NCBI RefSeq assembly: GCF_047556435.1
Contig: NZ_CP180210.1
Span: 3,286,001 to 3,350,000 of the forward strand
DNA: 64,000 bases
Source: Alteromonas sp047556435
Lineage (GTDB): Bacteria > Pseudomonadota > Gammaproteobacteria > Enterobacterales > Alteromonadaceae
Direction: 5' to 3'
Positions 50,357 through 60,321 of the stretch are shown here, in pieces. Numbering within the stretch: position 1 is the stretch's first letter; every line of letters begins with the position of its first letter. Below the pieces are notes generated by a model. It saw only the letters and a list, made by a program, of their open reading frames with translations, was not told the DNA's origin and made no database searches. The position numbers and the translations under genes are program-made.

Positions 50357-51202
50357 TTAATCTAACTTTTGCAGATAGCGAGTACTTACCCAACCGGTGG
50401 TTTCAAACCGCACCTGCGCCCAGCCGTTACGTTGCTTCACTACGGTGACGGGTGTGCCCTTGGTTAGTGGCTCAGCCACTTTCTCGTGATGTGTGCCAGG
50501 ACCGGCTCGCACATTGAGACTGGTTGAAGTTACTATTGCTTCTGTGGCAATGGCTGGCGTTTGCACCTCCGCAACAGGAAGCGATACCGGATCGATACCC
50601 AGTAACCGGTGACGCAATTTGTCGAGCGGGAAAGCCGGACCCGGATCGATTTTTCGTCCCGGTGCTATCTCTTCGTGTCCGACAATGGTGTTTATCGGGT
50701 AATGCTGGCAGAGAACCTGACACAGCGAGAACGTCGCCTGTATCTGCGCTTCAGTATACGCATGCCAGTAGGATGTTGAATGCTGATTACGATGCACTCC
50801 CCGAAATACATCATCGCCGCTGTAGGCGTTGTTGAACCAGCTCAGATAGGCGCCATTGCCATTAGGCGTGAGCTCACCGGCGTTATCCAGTTCAATTCCT
50901 ATCGAGAAGCGATTGAGTTGCTCGCGTCCCTGCCACTCACTTCGCCCTGCATGCCAGGCAATATGGTTGAAAGGAACCATTTGCACCACTTCCCCTTGCC
51001 GGCCAATACAAATATGAGCAGAGACTTTATTTGCAGGATTGGTCATTACACTGACTGACGATGACAAGCTACTGCCAGCGGTAAAGTGGATAACGATGGT
51101 ATCCGGTGCACCGCTGGGAAATTCACCGGAATGGTTTGGCGAGGGCTCAAACGTAACAGACTCGCCCTGTAACCGGTTTGCCTTAATGTCAAAACTGAAC
51201 AC
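50357..51202 (-). CDS. N-acetylmuramoyl-L-alanine amidase with C-terminal SH3 domain
   Basis: A 281-aa amidase_2 (AmpD/PGRP-like) zinc enzyme. With the GTG at 51202 (AAGGAG eight bases upstream) the zinc ligands are H39 in IVIHFTAG, a His in the HIAWHAG region, and the GHEEIAPGRKIDPGPAF block (Lys/Asp pattern of AmpD). From about residue 215 an SH3b domain follows (STSLNVRAGPGTHHEKVAEP, then GWVSTRYLQKL). No signal peptide is visible in any start option, which is unusual for an amidase with a wall-binding SH3 domain. It may be cytoplasmic like AmpD, a prophage-type lysin, or exported by another path. Confidence 0.85.
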   Translation of the reverse strand: MFSFDIKANRLQGESVTFEPSPNHSGEFPSGAPDTIVIHFTAGSSLSSSVSVMTNPANKVSAHICIGRQGEVVQMVPFNHIAWHAGRSEWQGREQLNRFSIGIELDNAGELTPNGNGAYLSWFNNAYSGDDVFRGVHRNQHSTSYWHAYTEAQIQATFSLCQVLCQHYPINTIVGHEEIAPGRKIDPGPAFPLDKLRHRLLGIDPVSLPVAEVQTPAIATEAIVTSTSLNVRAGPGTHHEKVAEPLTKGTPVTVVKQRNGWAQVRFETTGWVSTRYLQKLD

Positions 51203-51615
51203 CTGAATTCTCCTTATCGGACTCATGCAAAGCGCTGCAGCTCTGACACGACGCGCCACGCGCCCTAGAGCGAGTCAGCCTGAGAAAATATCACGCGTTC
51301 GCCCCGTGACATCTAACTCATGTTCAATTATTATACAGTTTCGGCTTTGATCAAATTGTTATACCAATCCGCATAGTTGTTTTATTGCATTGCCTGCGTA
51401 TCTAAGCTGACGTGTTACGCGGTATGTGTCGCTATCCATGGAAGACGGTAACGGCGTGCTCAACAACATAAACATGCTGTCTTACCCCTAGGGCGTTGGT
51501 GGCCCGGTGTTTCAGGAAAGCGTAATCCACTATGCAGAATGGTATTCATGCCAGTCAGAATGACTACCAACGTCATCACTCGATAACAGAGCACCTAATA
51601 AGGACGCGGTTATAA

Positions 51616-51629
51616 TGAATACTTATTCA
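51616..51629. promoter_or_regulatory. TGAATACTTATTCA, perfect ARG-box-like dyad
   Basis: TGAAT-ACTT-ATTCA with A/T flanks matches the E. coli ArgR half-site pair (TGAAT, four A/T-type bases, ATTCA) except for one C in the centre. It lies about 400 bases before gltB. ArgR binding to gltBD is known in E. coli, so an arginine-linked control site is a reasonable guess. ARG boxes usually occur as pairs three bases apart, and a second adjacent one is not seen. Confidence 0.45.
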
Positions 51630-51657
51630 ATATAACAGAACCAGTGATTTACAAACT

Positions 51658-51675
51658 TTAGTATAAACATACTAA
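51658..51675. repeat. TTAGTAT-AAAC-ATACTAA dyad upstream of gltB
   Basis: A perfect 7-bp inverted repeat with a four-base centre, 42 bases after the ARG-box-like site. Too AT-rich to be a terminator; a protein-binding site is more likely. Confidence 0.5.
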
Positions 51676-51848
51676 TTACTGGGAAAAACGCAGTTTTAGA
51701 GCAAATTTCGAGCACCAACAAAAACACAGTAAGCTCATGAATATAGTGCAGTTATAAGTTGTTAACATTAATGCAACATTGTACGTCGTGATTAGCGTTT
51801 GATTTTATTTTGCAATGTGGGTATTTTGGACGACCCGCAACGCAATAA

Positions 51849-51862
51849 TGCATAAAAATGCG
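51849..51862. promoter_or_regulatory. TGCATAAAAATGCG, imperfect ARG-box-like dyad
   Basis: TGCAT-AAAA-ATGCG has one mismatch in symmetry and resembles the ARG box form seen at 51616. It lies about 165 bases before gltB. Weak on its own. Confidence 0.3.
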
Positions 51863-51958
51863 GTACACGACTGGAATCCTCTAATAATAATTAACGACAA
51901 AAAAAGACGCTGGATGCCGGATTACCCTGCCTCGAAATAAGACGTCTGACAATGTTGT

Positions 51959-51980
51959 GATGAACATCCTTATGTTCATC
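51959..51980. repeat. GATGAACAT-CCTT-ATGTTCATC dyad 48 bases before gltB
   Basis: A perfect 9-bp inverted repeat with a four-base centre, ending 48 bases before the gltB start codon. There is no T-run, so it is either an operator in the core promoter or leader, or an RNA hairpin in the gltB 5' untranslated region. Confidence 0.65.
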
Positions 51981-52028
51981 AAAACGCAACACGTACCTTG
52001 CCCAGTCTAAGGTTGAAGGAGTTAAGAG

Positions 52029-55000
52029 ATGAGTTTATATAATCCCAATGATTCCCGGGATAACTGTGGGTTCGGCCTGATAGCCCATACTCATGGCGAA
52101 GCCAGTCACCAGTTGGTAAAAACCGCGATACACGGTCTGGACCGTATGGAACACCGTGGAGGTATTGCAGCTGACGGAAAAACCGGTGACGGTTGCGGCC
52201 TGTTGCTGCAAAAACCAGATGCATTTTTCCGTGCTATTGCCGAAGAAAATGGCTGGAAACTCAGCAAAAAATACGGTGTAGGCATGATTTTCCTGAGCCA
52301 GGAGGACACCCTGGCACAGGCGGCACGTGACGTGCTGAACGAAGAGCTGGAAAAGGAAACCCTTGGCGTAGTTGGCTGGCGCAAAGTGCCGGTAGATAAC
52401 AGCGTCCTGGGTGAACTGGCGTTGACCGGCGTGCCGCAAATCGAACAGGTATTTGTAAACGCACCTGCCGGATGGCGTAAGCGTGATTTAGAACGCCGCC
52501 TTTATATGGTTCGCCGCCGGGCAGAAAAACGCCTGGAAAAAGATCCCGACTTTTATGTTGCCTGTTTGTCCGGGCTGGTCACTATTTATAAAGGGCTGGT
52601 CATGCCTAAAGACCTGCCCGCGTTTTATGCCGATTTGGCTGACGAACGTATGAAAAGTGCAATTTGTGTATTCCACCAGCGCTTTTCCACCAATACCCTC
52701 CCCCGCTGGCCTCTGGCCCAGCCGTTTCGCTTCTTAGCGCATAACGGGGAAATCAACACCATTAAAGGTAACCGCGACTGGTCGATGGCAAGAACCTCGA
52801 AGTTCTCCACGCCGCTGATCCCGGACTTAAAAGATGCCGCGCCATTCGTGAATACCGAAGGCTCTGACTCTTCTTCGCTGGACAATATGCTCGAACTGTT
52901 CCTGGCCGGTGGGATGGACTTATTCCGTGCGATGCGTCTGCTGGTACCCCCTGCGTATCAGAATAACAAAACCATGGACGAAGACTTACGCGCGTTCTAC
53001 GAATTTAACTCCATGCACATGGAGCCATGGGACGGCCCGGCGGGCATCGTGCTGACTAATGGTCGTCATGTGGCCTGTAACCTTGACCGTAATGGTTTGC
53101 GCCCGGCTCGTTATGTTATTACCAAAAACGGGTTTATTACTCTGGCGTCCGAAATCGGGATCTGGGATTACAAACCCGAAGATGTGCTGGAAAAAGGCCG
53201 TGTAGGTCCGGGTGAAATGCTCGCCGTAGATACCTATACCGGTAAGATCTGGCGCTCTAATGAAATTGATGAAGAGCTGAAAACCCGTCACCCTTATCGT
53301 GAGTGGCTGGATAAACACATTCGTCGCTTAACGCCAATTGAAAAACTCGACGCGTCGCTGATTGGTCAGCGTGTATTTGACGACGACACCATGGCGGTAT
53401 ATCACAAGCTGTTTAATTACAGCTATGAAGAGATACAGCAAATTGTCAAAGTTCTGGCCAAAGACGGTCAGGAAGCCGTTGGCTCGATGGGTGATGATAC
53501 CCCCATGGCAGTAATGTCATCGCGCCAGCGCACGATTTACGATTACTTCCGCCAGCAGTTTGCTCAGGTAACCAATCCGCCTATCGATCCATTGCGTGAA
53601 AATCACGTGATGTCACTGGCTACCTGTATTGGCCGTGAGCAGAACGTATTCAGTGAAACCTCCGGCTATGCGGACCGCGTGCTGTTTGAAAGCCCGATCC
53701 TGATGTACACGGATTTAAAACAACTGCGTGAGTTCAATCCGGATAACTACTATTCGGAAGTGGTCGAACTGCAGTATGCGCAGGAAGAGGGCCTCAAAAA
53801 GGCCATCGAGCGTATCTGTAACGAAGTGGAATATCTGGTTAAGCAGAAGCGCGCAGCGTTTGTGATCCTGTCAGACCGCAACATTAAGCAAAACCGTTTG
53901 CCAATCCCGGCGGCGATGGCCGTTGGCGCAGTTCAGCGTCGGTTAATCGACAAAGCTTTGCGCTGTGACGCGAACGTCGTGGTTGAGACAGCATCAGCAC
54001 GCGATCCACATCATTTTGCCGTGCTAATCGGTTTAGGTGCTACGGCGGTGTATCCGTTCCTGGCGTATGAAACTATCGAGCAGCTTTGCGATAAAGGTGA
54101 GCTGGATATCAGCGTGATGCAGGCCACCCTGAACTATCGTAAGGGCATTAATAAAGGCCTTTATAAAATCATGTCCAAAATGGGCATCAGCACGGTGGCC
54201 AGTTACCGCAGTGCCAAGCTGTTTGAAGCGGTGGGCATCAATTCAGATGTGATGGAGCTGTGCTTTAAAGGCATTACGTCGCGTATTCAGGGTGCCGGTT
54301 TTGACGACTTTGAGCAGGATACGATTAACCTGAACCGCATCGCGTGGCTGAAGCGCAAATCGTTACAACACGGCGGTCTTCTGAAGTATGTGCATGACGG
54401 CGAGTACCATGCGTACAACCCGGACGTAGTGACCTCACTGCAAAAAGCCGTGGTTTCGGGTGAATATGATGACTATCAGATCTTTGCCAAACTGGTAAAT
54501 GAACGTTCACCCGCGCACCTGCGCGACTTGCTGGGTCTGAATCCGAAAAACGAGCCCATTGATATCAGTGAAGTCGAGCCGGAAGAAAACCTCTTCCCAC
54601 GCTTTGATACAGCGGCGATGTCTATTGGAGCCTTGAGTCCAGAGGCGCACGAGGCGCTGGCAATTGCCATGAACCGCTTGGGTGGACAATCCAACTCTGG
54701 TGAGGGCGGTGAACATCCCTCGCGCTTTGGCACAGAGAAAAACTCCAAGATTAAACAGGTGGCTTCTGGGCGCTTTGGCGTGACGCCACACTACCTGGTT
54801 AACGCCAATGTCATTCAGATTAAAGTAGCACAGGGCGCTAAGCCTGGTGAAGGGGGTCAGCTACCGGGCGACAAAGTGAATAAATACATTGCCCAGTTAC
54901 GTTTCTCAGTACCTGGCGTAACCCTGATTTCACCACCGCCGCACCACGACATCTATTCCATTGAAGATTTGGCGCAGCTGATATTTGACTTAAAACAGGT

Positions 55001-56495
55001 TAACCCCACGGCGCTGATTTCCGTGAAGCTGGTATCAGAACCGGGTGTAGGCACCATCGCTACAGGTGTAGCGAAAGCCTATGCGGACCTTATCACCATT
55101 TCAGGCTACGACGGCGGTACTGGTGCAAGCCCGTTAACCTCGGTGAAATACGCAGGCAGCCCTTTTGAACTGGGACTGGCAGAGACACAACAGGCACTGA
55201 TTGAAAACGGGCTTCGTCATAAAGTCCGGGTGCAAACCGACGGTGGTCTGAAAACCGGTCTGGACGTTGTGAAAGCCGCGCTGTTAGGTGCTGAAAGCTT
55301 TGGCTTTGGTACCGGCCCGATGGTGGCGCTCGGCTGTAAGTACCTGAGAATTTGTCACCTGAATAACTGTGCTACCGGTGTGGCAACGCAGGATCAGAAA
55401 CTGCGTGACGACTACTTTATCGGTTTACCAGAAATGGTAATGAACTACTTTAAGTTCATTGCCCGCGAAGTACGTGAAATCATGGCCGCCATGGGCGTGC
55501 GTAAGTTTGATGAACTGGTGGGTCGTACCGAACTGTTAAAAGTGCTCGAAGGTATCACGGCGAAACAGAATCGTCTGGATCTGACACCCCTGCTGGCTAC
55601 GCCAAAGGAAGGTGAGCACACAAGACTGTTCTGTTCACAAACCACTAACGCACCAATGGATAAAGGTGAACTGAACGCGCGCATGCTGGAAGATGCCCGT
55701 GAAGCCGTTCGTGCCGCTAGCGGTAAACACCTGGCCTATGACATCCGTAATACGGACCGCTCAGTAGGTGCGTTGCTGTCTGGCGAGATTGCCAAACATC
55801 ATGGCAACCTCGACATGGAAGAAAATCCGATTGTGGTGCATCTGACTGGAACCGCCGGACAGAGCTTCGGTGTCTGGAATGCCGGTGGCCTGCACATGCA
55901 CCTGATGGGCGATGCCAACGATTATGTCGGCAAAGGCATGACCGGCGGTAAGCTGGTTATCCATCCGCATCAGAACATCAACTTCAATGCCCACGAAAGT
56001 GCCATCATGGGTAACACCTGCCTTTACGGTGCCACTGGCGGCAAGCTGTTTGCAGCAGGCCGGGCTGGTGAACGTTTCGCAGTACGTAACTCAGGGGCAA
56101 TTGCCGTGGTGGAAGGCATCGGTGATAACGGCTGTGAATACATGACCGGCGGAATAGTAGCCGTTCTGGGCGAAGTAGGCGTTAACTTTGGTGCCGGTAT
56201 GACCGGGGGCTTTGCTTACCTGCTGGATGACAGAAACGATCTGGCAGACCGCGTAAACGAAGAGCTGGTAGAAGTGCTGGCCATTGACGATAAAGTCATT
56301 CTGGCTGAACACCTTCGTGGCCTGATTAACCAACATTATGAAGAAACCGGCAGTGAGCAGTCGCTGTCGCTACTGACCGATTTTGCGTCGTCGCTGACAC
56401 GCTTTAAGTTAATCAAACCGAAAACCAGTGATGTCAAAAATCTGTTGGGCCACATCAGTCGTTCCAGCGCAGAGTTGCGCATTCAGGCTCAATAG
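52029..56495 (+). CDS. gltB: Glutamate synthase (NADPH) large subunit
   Basis: A 1488-aa alpha subunit that takes the amide from glutamine and makes glutamate from 2-oxoglutarate. The first 12 residues are a propeptide; cleavage would expose Cys13 (NCGFGLIAH) as the N-terminal nucleophile of the glutaminase domain. The FMN/synthase domain holds the 3Fe-4S ligands C1103, C1109 and C1114 (GCKYLRICHLNNCATGV). The C-terminal beta-helix domain has repeated Gly-rich turns such as GEVGVNFGAGMTGG. Length is normal. It is 15 bases upstream of gltD. Confidence 0.98.
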   Translation: MSLYNPNDSRDNCGFGLIAHTHGEASHQLVKTAIHGLDRMEHRGGIAADGKTGDGCGLLLQKPDAFFRAIAEENGWKLSKKYGVGMIFLSQEDTLAQAARDVLNEELEKETLGVVGWRKVPVDNSVLGELALTGVPQIEQVFVNAPAGWRKRDLERRLYMVRRRAEKRLEKDPDFYVACLSGLVTIYKGLVMPKDLPAFYADLADERMKSAICVFHQRFSTNTLPRWPLAQPFRFLAHNGEINTIKGNRDWSMARTSKFSTPLIPDLKDAAPFVNTEGSDSSSLDNMLELFLAGGMDLFRAMRLLVPPAYQNNKTMDEDLRAFYEFNSMHMEPWDGPAGIVLTNGRHVACNLDRNGLRPARYVITKNGFITLASEIGIWDYKPEDVLEKGRVGPGEMLAVDTYTGKIWRSNEIDEELKTRHPYREWLDKHIRRLTPIEKLDASLIGQRVFDDDTMAVYHKLFNYSYEEIQQIVKVLAKDGQEAVGSMGDDTPMAVMSSRQRTIYDYFRQQFAQVTNPPIDPLRENHVMSLATCIGREQNVFSETSGYADRVLFESPILMYTDLKQLREFNPDNYYSEVVELQYAQEEGLKKAIERICNEVEYLVKQKRAAFVILSDRNIKQNRLPIPAAMAVGAVQRRLIDKALRCDANVVVETASARDPHHFAVLIGLGATAVYPFLAYETIEQLCDKGELDISVMQATLNYRKGINKGLYKIMSKMGISTVASYRSAKLFEAVGINSDVMELCFKGITSRIQGAGFDDFEQDTINLNRIAWLKRKSLQHGGLLKYVHDGEYHAYNPDVVTSLQKAVVSGEYDDYQIFAKLVNERSPAHLRDLLGLNPKNEPIDISEVEPEENLFPRFDTAAMSIGALSPEAHEALAIAMNRLGGQSNSGEGGEHPSRFGTEKNSKIKQVASGRFGVTPHYLVNANVIQIKVAQGAKPGEGGQLPGDKVNKYIAQLRFSVPGVTLISPPPHHDIYSIEDLAQLIFDLKQVNPTALISVKLVSEPGVGTIATGVAKAYADLITISGYDGGTGASPLTSVKYAGSPFELGLAETQQALIENGLRHKVRVQTDGGLKTGLDVVKAALLGAESFGFGTGPMVALGCKYLRICHLNNCATGVATQDQKLRDDYFIGLPEMVMNYFKFIAREVREIMAAMGVRKFDELVGRTELLKVLEGITAKQNRLDLTPLLATPKEGEHTRLFCSQTTNAPMDKGELNARMLEDAREAVRAASGKHLAYDIRNTDRSVGALLSGEIAKHHGNLDMEENPIVVHLTGTAGQSFGVWNAGGLHMHLMGDANDYVGKGMTGGKLVIHPHQNINFNAHESAIMGNTCLYGATGGKLFAAGRAGERFAVRNSGAIAVVEGIGDNGCEYMTGGIVAVLGEVGVNFGAGMTGGFAYLLDDRNDLADRVNEELVEVLAIDDKVILAEHLRGLINQHYEETGSEQSLSLLTDFASSLTRFKLIKPKTSDVKNLLGHISRSSAELRIQAQ

Positions 56496-56510
56496 GAGGG
56501 GTGTAAGTTT

Positions 56511-57926
56511 ATGGCAAAGAATGTTTATCAATTTGTCGACGTTGAACGTATTGATCCGCCCAAAAAGCCGATTATTGTTCGTAAGTCGGAATTTGCTGAA
56601 ATCTATCAGCCTCTGAGCCAGTCACAGACAGAAGGTCAGGCTGACCGCTGTCTGGACTGTGGTAACCCATACTGTGAGTGGAAGTGCCCGGTGCACAACT
56701 ACATTCCGCAGTGGCTCAATCTGGCCAATGAGGGCCGTATCATTGAGGCGGCGGAGCTGTCTCACAAGACTAACAGCCTGCCAGAAGTATGCGGCCGGGT
56801 GTGTCCACAGGACCGTCTGTGTGAAGGGGCCTGTACCCTGAATGACGATTTTGGTGCGGTCACCATCGGCAGTATTGAAAAATACATTACCGATACCGCG
56901 TTCAAAATGGGCTGGCGTCCGGATATGTCAGACGTTGTCTGGACAGACAAAAAAGTCGCTATCGTGGGTGCCGGACCTGCCGGACTTGCCTGTGCAGATA
57001 TTCTGGTACGCAATGGGGTAAAACCCATCGTCTATGATAAGTACGAAGAGATTGGCGGCCTGCTGACATTCGGTATTCCTTCATTCAAACTGGAAAAAGA
57101 CGTCATTAAACTGCGTCGCGAGATCTTCACTGAAATGGGCGTTGAGTTCGTACTTAACACCGAAATCGGCAAAGATATCGAGTTTGAAACGCTTATCGAC
57201 AAGCATGATGCGGTATTTCTGGGTATGGGTACGTACAAATCCATGCAAGGTGGTTTTGAACACGAGCATGTGAAAGGCGTTTATGAAGCCCTTCCCTTTT
57301 TGGTAGCCAATACCAACCGCACCATGGGTCTGGAAAAAGATCCTGCAGATTTTATCGATATGAAAGGAAAACGGGTTGTCGTTCTGGGTGGTGGTGATAC
57401 CACGATGGACTGCGTTCGAACCTCTATTCGTCAAGGTGCCAAAGAAGTCACCTGCGCCTATCGTCGGGACGAACAAAGTATGCCCGGTTCCCGCAAGGAA
57501 GTGGTCAATGCCCGGGAAGAAGGCGTCGAGTTTAAATTTAACTTGCAGCCTCTGGATATCGCCATCGATGAAAACGGCAATGCCTGTGGCGTAAAGCTGG
57601 TTCGCACTGAAATGGGTCCTCCAGACGTTAACGGCCGTCGCCGTCCGGTAGAGGTGGAAGGCTCTGAGCATGTTCTGGAAGCGGACGCGGTTATTATCGC
57701 GTTTGGTTTTCAGCCAAGTCCGGCAAGATGGTTTGCCGACTACGGTATCGTCCTCGACGATAAAGGTCGCGTCATTGCGCCATCAAAAGGGAAGTTTGCG
57801 TATCAAACCGCCAATCCGAAAATTTTTGCCGGCGGCGATATGGTGCGCGGCAGTGACCTGGTAGTAACAGCCATTGATGAAGGCCGTAAAGCCGCAGAAG
57901 GCATTATGGATTACATTGGCGTGTAA
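56511..57926 (+). CDS. gltD: Glutamate synthase (NADPH) small subunit
   Basis: A 471-aa beta subunit that passes electrons from NADPH through FAD and 4Fe-4S clusters to GltB. The cysteines are C47, C50, C55, C59 and C94, C98, C104, C108. FAD binding is at VAIVGAGPAGLACAD (149-163) and NADPH binding at VVLGGGDTTMDC near 305. FGFQPSPARWF and FAGGDMVRGSDLVVTAIDEG close the fold. A strong terminator lies 17 bases after the stop. Confidence 0.97.
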   Translation: MAKNVYQFVDVERIDPPKKPIIVRKSEFAEIYQPLSQSQTEGQADRCLDCGNPYCEWKCPVHNYIPQWLNLANEGRIIEAAELSHKTNSLPEVCGRVCPQDRLCEGACTLNDDFGAVTIGSIEKYITDTAFKMGWRPDMSDVVWTDKKVAIVGAGPAGLACADILVRNGVKPIVYDKYEEIGGLLTFGIPSFKLEKDVIKLRREIFTEMGVEFVLNTEIGKDIEFETLIDKHDAVFLGMGTYKSMQGGFEHEHVKGVYEALPFLVANTNRTMGLEKDPADFIDMKGKRVVVLGGGDTTMDCVRTSIRQGAKEVTCAYRRDEQSMPGSRKEVVNAREEGVEFKFNLQPLDIAIDENGNACGVKLVRTEMGPPDVNGRRRPVEVEGSEHVLEADAVIIAFGFQPSPARWFADYGIVLDDKGRVIAPSKGKFAYQTANPKIFAGGDMVRGSDLVVTAIDEGRKAAEGIMDYIGV

Positions 57927-57943
57927 CCACGGCCTGTGAATAG

Positions 57944-57971
57944 AAAAGGGAAGCTTTTGCTTCCCTTTTTT
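57944..57971 (+). terminator. Rho-independent terminator after gltBD
   Basis: AAAAGGGAAGC (57944-57954), loop TTTT, GCTTCCCTTTT (57959-57969), then more T residues: a perfect 11-bp stem. It ends the gltBD transcript. Confidence 0.93.
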
Positions 57972-58110
57972 GTGCCTGCAACACTGGTCTGGTCCCGTCC
58001 TGAAAGCCAAGACATTGATTCAACTGAGCATTACAACAGTTAAAAGACATTAACTTTCACACCACAAACCTTTTAATTTTCATTTATAGCGGTTATTATC
58101 CTTCGCCATC

Positions 58111-58129
58111 GAGAATCATTATCATTTTC
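58111..58129. promoter_or_regulatory. Fur box upstream of the TonB-dependent receptor
   Basis: GAGAATCATTATCATTTTC matches 15 of 19 bases of the E. coli Fur consensus GATAATGATAATCATTATC. It lies 32 bases before the receptor start codon, where Fur with iron would block transcription. Iron-repressed expression is inferred. Confidence 0.82.
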
Positions 58130-58160
58130 ATGCGTGTTTGCATACGTAACAGGAGGTCTT

Positions 58161-60272
58161 TTGAAAAAGCGTATTTCTTCGGTAGCCGCTGCGGTATCAC
58201 TGGTGTTATTCGGTGGGGCAGCACACGCTCAGGAAACACAGGCAGATGTCCCCGACGTCGAACGTATTACCGTTCGTGGTGCTTTTTTTGGTCAACAGGT
58301 GGCTGACGCCGTAAAAACGCCAACTCTGCTGGTTGATGTACCGCAGTCGGTTTCAGTGGTAAGTGCAGAGCAAATCAGTGAGCAGGCATTATTCAGTGTG
58401 GCTGATGTAATGCAATATACGCCTGGCGTGAGCGTTGGACTGGGCGAAGATCACCGTGATCAAATCACAATTCGTGGACAAAACACCACGGCAGACTTCT
58501 TCGTCGATGGCCTTCGCGATGACGTACAGTACTTCCGTCCGCTTTATAACCTGGAGCGCGTTGAGATCCTGCGTGGTGCCAATGCCTTATTGTTTGGCCG
58601 CGGTGGCGGTGGTGGTGTCGTAAACCGTGTTACGAAAGTGGCGGAAACCAGCGAAGACTTTACCACCTTGTCAGCTGGCATTGATACGTTTTCAGCGGCA
58701 TCGGTAAGCGTTGATACCAATAAGGTTATCGACAGCAATAATGCGTTTCGCTTCAACGGTGTTTTTGACACCATCGACAATCACCGTGACTTTAAAGACG
58801 GTGAGCGCTATGCAGTTAACCCCACTTACACCTGGCAGGCCTCAGAAGACACCACCGTTCGCGCTTCCTACGAGTATGTAAACGATGATCGTATGGTTGA
58901 TCGCGGCGTACCGGCATTAGGTGGCGAGCCTCTTACAGGTTACGATGACACCTACTTTGGCGATCCGAATTTCAACAACACTACGCTGGAAGCCCATATC
59001 GCCCGTATCCGTGCTGAGCACGCGCTTAACGACAGCTGGAATGCCAATGCGACGGTCCAGTTCGCCGATTACGACAAAGTATATCAAAACCTGTACCCCG
59101 TTAACTTTGATGCGGCTGCAGGAACGGTCACGCTTGATGGCTACCGTGACACCACGGCCCGTGAAAACCTGTTATTCCAGTTCAATCTGGTGGGTCAGTT
59201 TGACACCGGGGCATTCTCTCACACCATGCTGATGGGCGCAGAATACGGTAACCAGGACACTGAAAATGCGCGCCGCGATGCCTACTTCACCGACAGCCAG
59301 GACGACCAGATTACCTTTATGTTCTCCGATCCATTAGTGATCCCTGAACGTTCGCTTACTGCGCCGGTGCGGGATCGCGCTTCTGACGTGACCTTCACGT
59401 CAGCTTTCATCCAGGATGAAATTGGTATTGGTGAGAACTGGATTGTGGTAGCCGGCCTGCGTTACGACAACTTTGATATCGATGTTAACGACATGATTGA
59501 AATGGCAAACGGCAGCGATGACGGCAATGATGGCCTGCTCAGCAGCTCAGACACCGAAGTGTCACCGCGTTTTGGTCTTATCTACAAACCAATGAAAAAT
59601 GTGTCGGTTTACGCCAGCTACAGCAAGTCATTCCTGCCACGTTCAGGCGATCAGTTCCTGTCACTGTCGCTGTCATCGCAAGCGTTGGACGCGGAAGAAT
59701 TCGAGAATAAAGAAATCGGTCTTAAGTGGAATCTGAGCGATGCCTTAAGCCTGACTGCTGCGGCATTTGAAGTAGAGCGCGAAAACGGTACCGCACAGGA
59801 TCCGTCAAACCCGGAACGTTCAATTCTGACCGGCACAGAAACCAAAGGCTTTGAAATTCAGCTGGTAGGTCAGTTGACCGATGCCTGGACTCTGAATGCT
59901 GGCTACAGCAACCTTGACGGCGAAGAAATGGGCCGCGTGGTGGATGGTAATTTGGCAAACCGCGAACTTGCACAACTTCCTGAGCACATGCTGACGCTGT
60001 GGAATCAGTATCAGGTTGCACAAGACTGGAAAGTGGCACTGGGCGTAATCTATCAGTCCGAGCAATATGCCTCATTAAGCAACGCCATTGAGCTGCCAGA
60101 TTACTGGCGTGTTGATGCGGCGGTTTACTACGATTACAGTGACGACCTGAGCTTGCAACTGAACGTGGAAAACCTGTTTGACGAGGATTACTTCCCGTCA
60201 GCGCACAATGATAACAACATTGCTACAGGCGAACCGCTGAACGCCCGCATCAGCATGCAATATCGCTTCTGA
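58161..60272 (+). CDS. TonB-dependent siderophore receptor (catecholate type)
   Basis: A 703-aa outer-membrane receptor. TTG at 58161 with AGGAGG upstream is the best start and gives a signal peptide of about 23 residues (cleavage AHA-QE). The plug domain includes VDVPQSVSVVSAEQI, QITIRGQNTTADFFVDGLRD and NLERVEILRGANALLFGRGG; the barrel ends in RISMQYRF with the terminal Phe needed for assembly. The sequence style is close to Fiu and related catecholate receptors. A Fur box precedes and a strong terminator follows the gene. No TonB-ExbBD or siderophore genes are adjacent. Confidence 0.94.
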   Translation: MKKRISSVAAAVSLVLFGGAAHAQETQADVPDVERITVRGAFFGQQVADAVKTPTLLVDVPQSVSVVSAEQISEQALFSVADVMQYTPGVSVGLGEDHRDQITIRGQNTTADFFVDGLRDDVQYFRPLYNLERVEILRGANALLFGRGGGGGVVNRVTKVAETSEDFTTLSAGIDTFSAASVSVDTNKVIDSNNAFRFNGVFDTIDNHRDFKDGERYAVNPTYTWQASEDTTVRASYEYVNDDRMVDRGVPALGGEPLTGYDDTYFGDPNFNNTTLEAHIARIRAEHALNDSWNANATVQFADYDKVYQNLYPVNFDAAAGTVTLDGYRDTTARENLLFQFNLVGQFDTGAFSHTMLMGAEYGNQDTENARRDAYFTDSQDDQITFMFSDPLVIPERSLTAPVRDRASDVTFTSAFIQDEIGIGENWIVVAGLRYDNFDIDVNDMIEMANGSDDGNDGLLSSSDTEVSPRFGLIYKPMKNVSVYASYSKSFLPRSGDQFLSLSLSSQALDAEEFENKEIGLKWNLSDALSLTAAAFEVERENGTAQDPSNPERSILTGTETKGFEIQLVGQLTDAWTLNAGYSNLDGEEMGRVVDGNLANRELAQLPEHMLTLWNQYQVAQDWKVALGVIYQSEQYASLSNAIELPDYWRVDAAVYYDYSDDLSLQLNVENLFDEDYFPSAHNDNNIATGEPLNARISMQYRF

Positions 60273-60321
60273 TTGTGGAGCGGCGCTACGCCAATGCGTA
60301 GGCCCAAAGCAACTCGATGTC

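Larger units (their letters stand above)
51203..52028. other. Long non-coding region upstream of gltB
   Basis: An 826-base stretch without a supported gene, notable for its AT-rich middle part (51580-51950). It holds at least four dyads with four-base centres, listed separately. It must carry the gltBD promoter and leader; the E. coli gltBDF operon also has a long control region with Lrp, IHF and ArgR sites. No sigma-70 or sigma-54 promoter could be placed with confidence. Confidence 0.5.

Noticed and set aside
52035..56336. Several minus-strand open frames of 60-134 codons inside gltB
   Set aside because: Antisense shadows of a strongly conserved gene; no motifs of their own.
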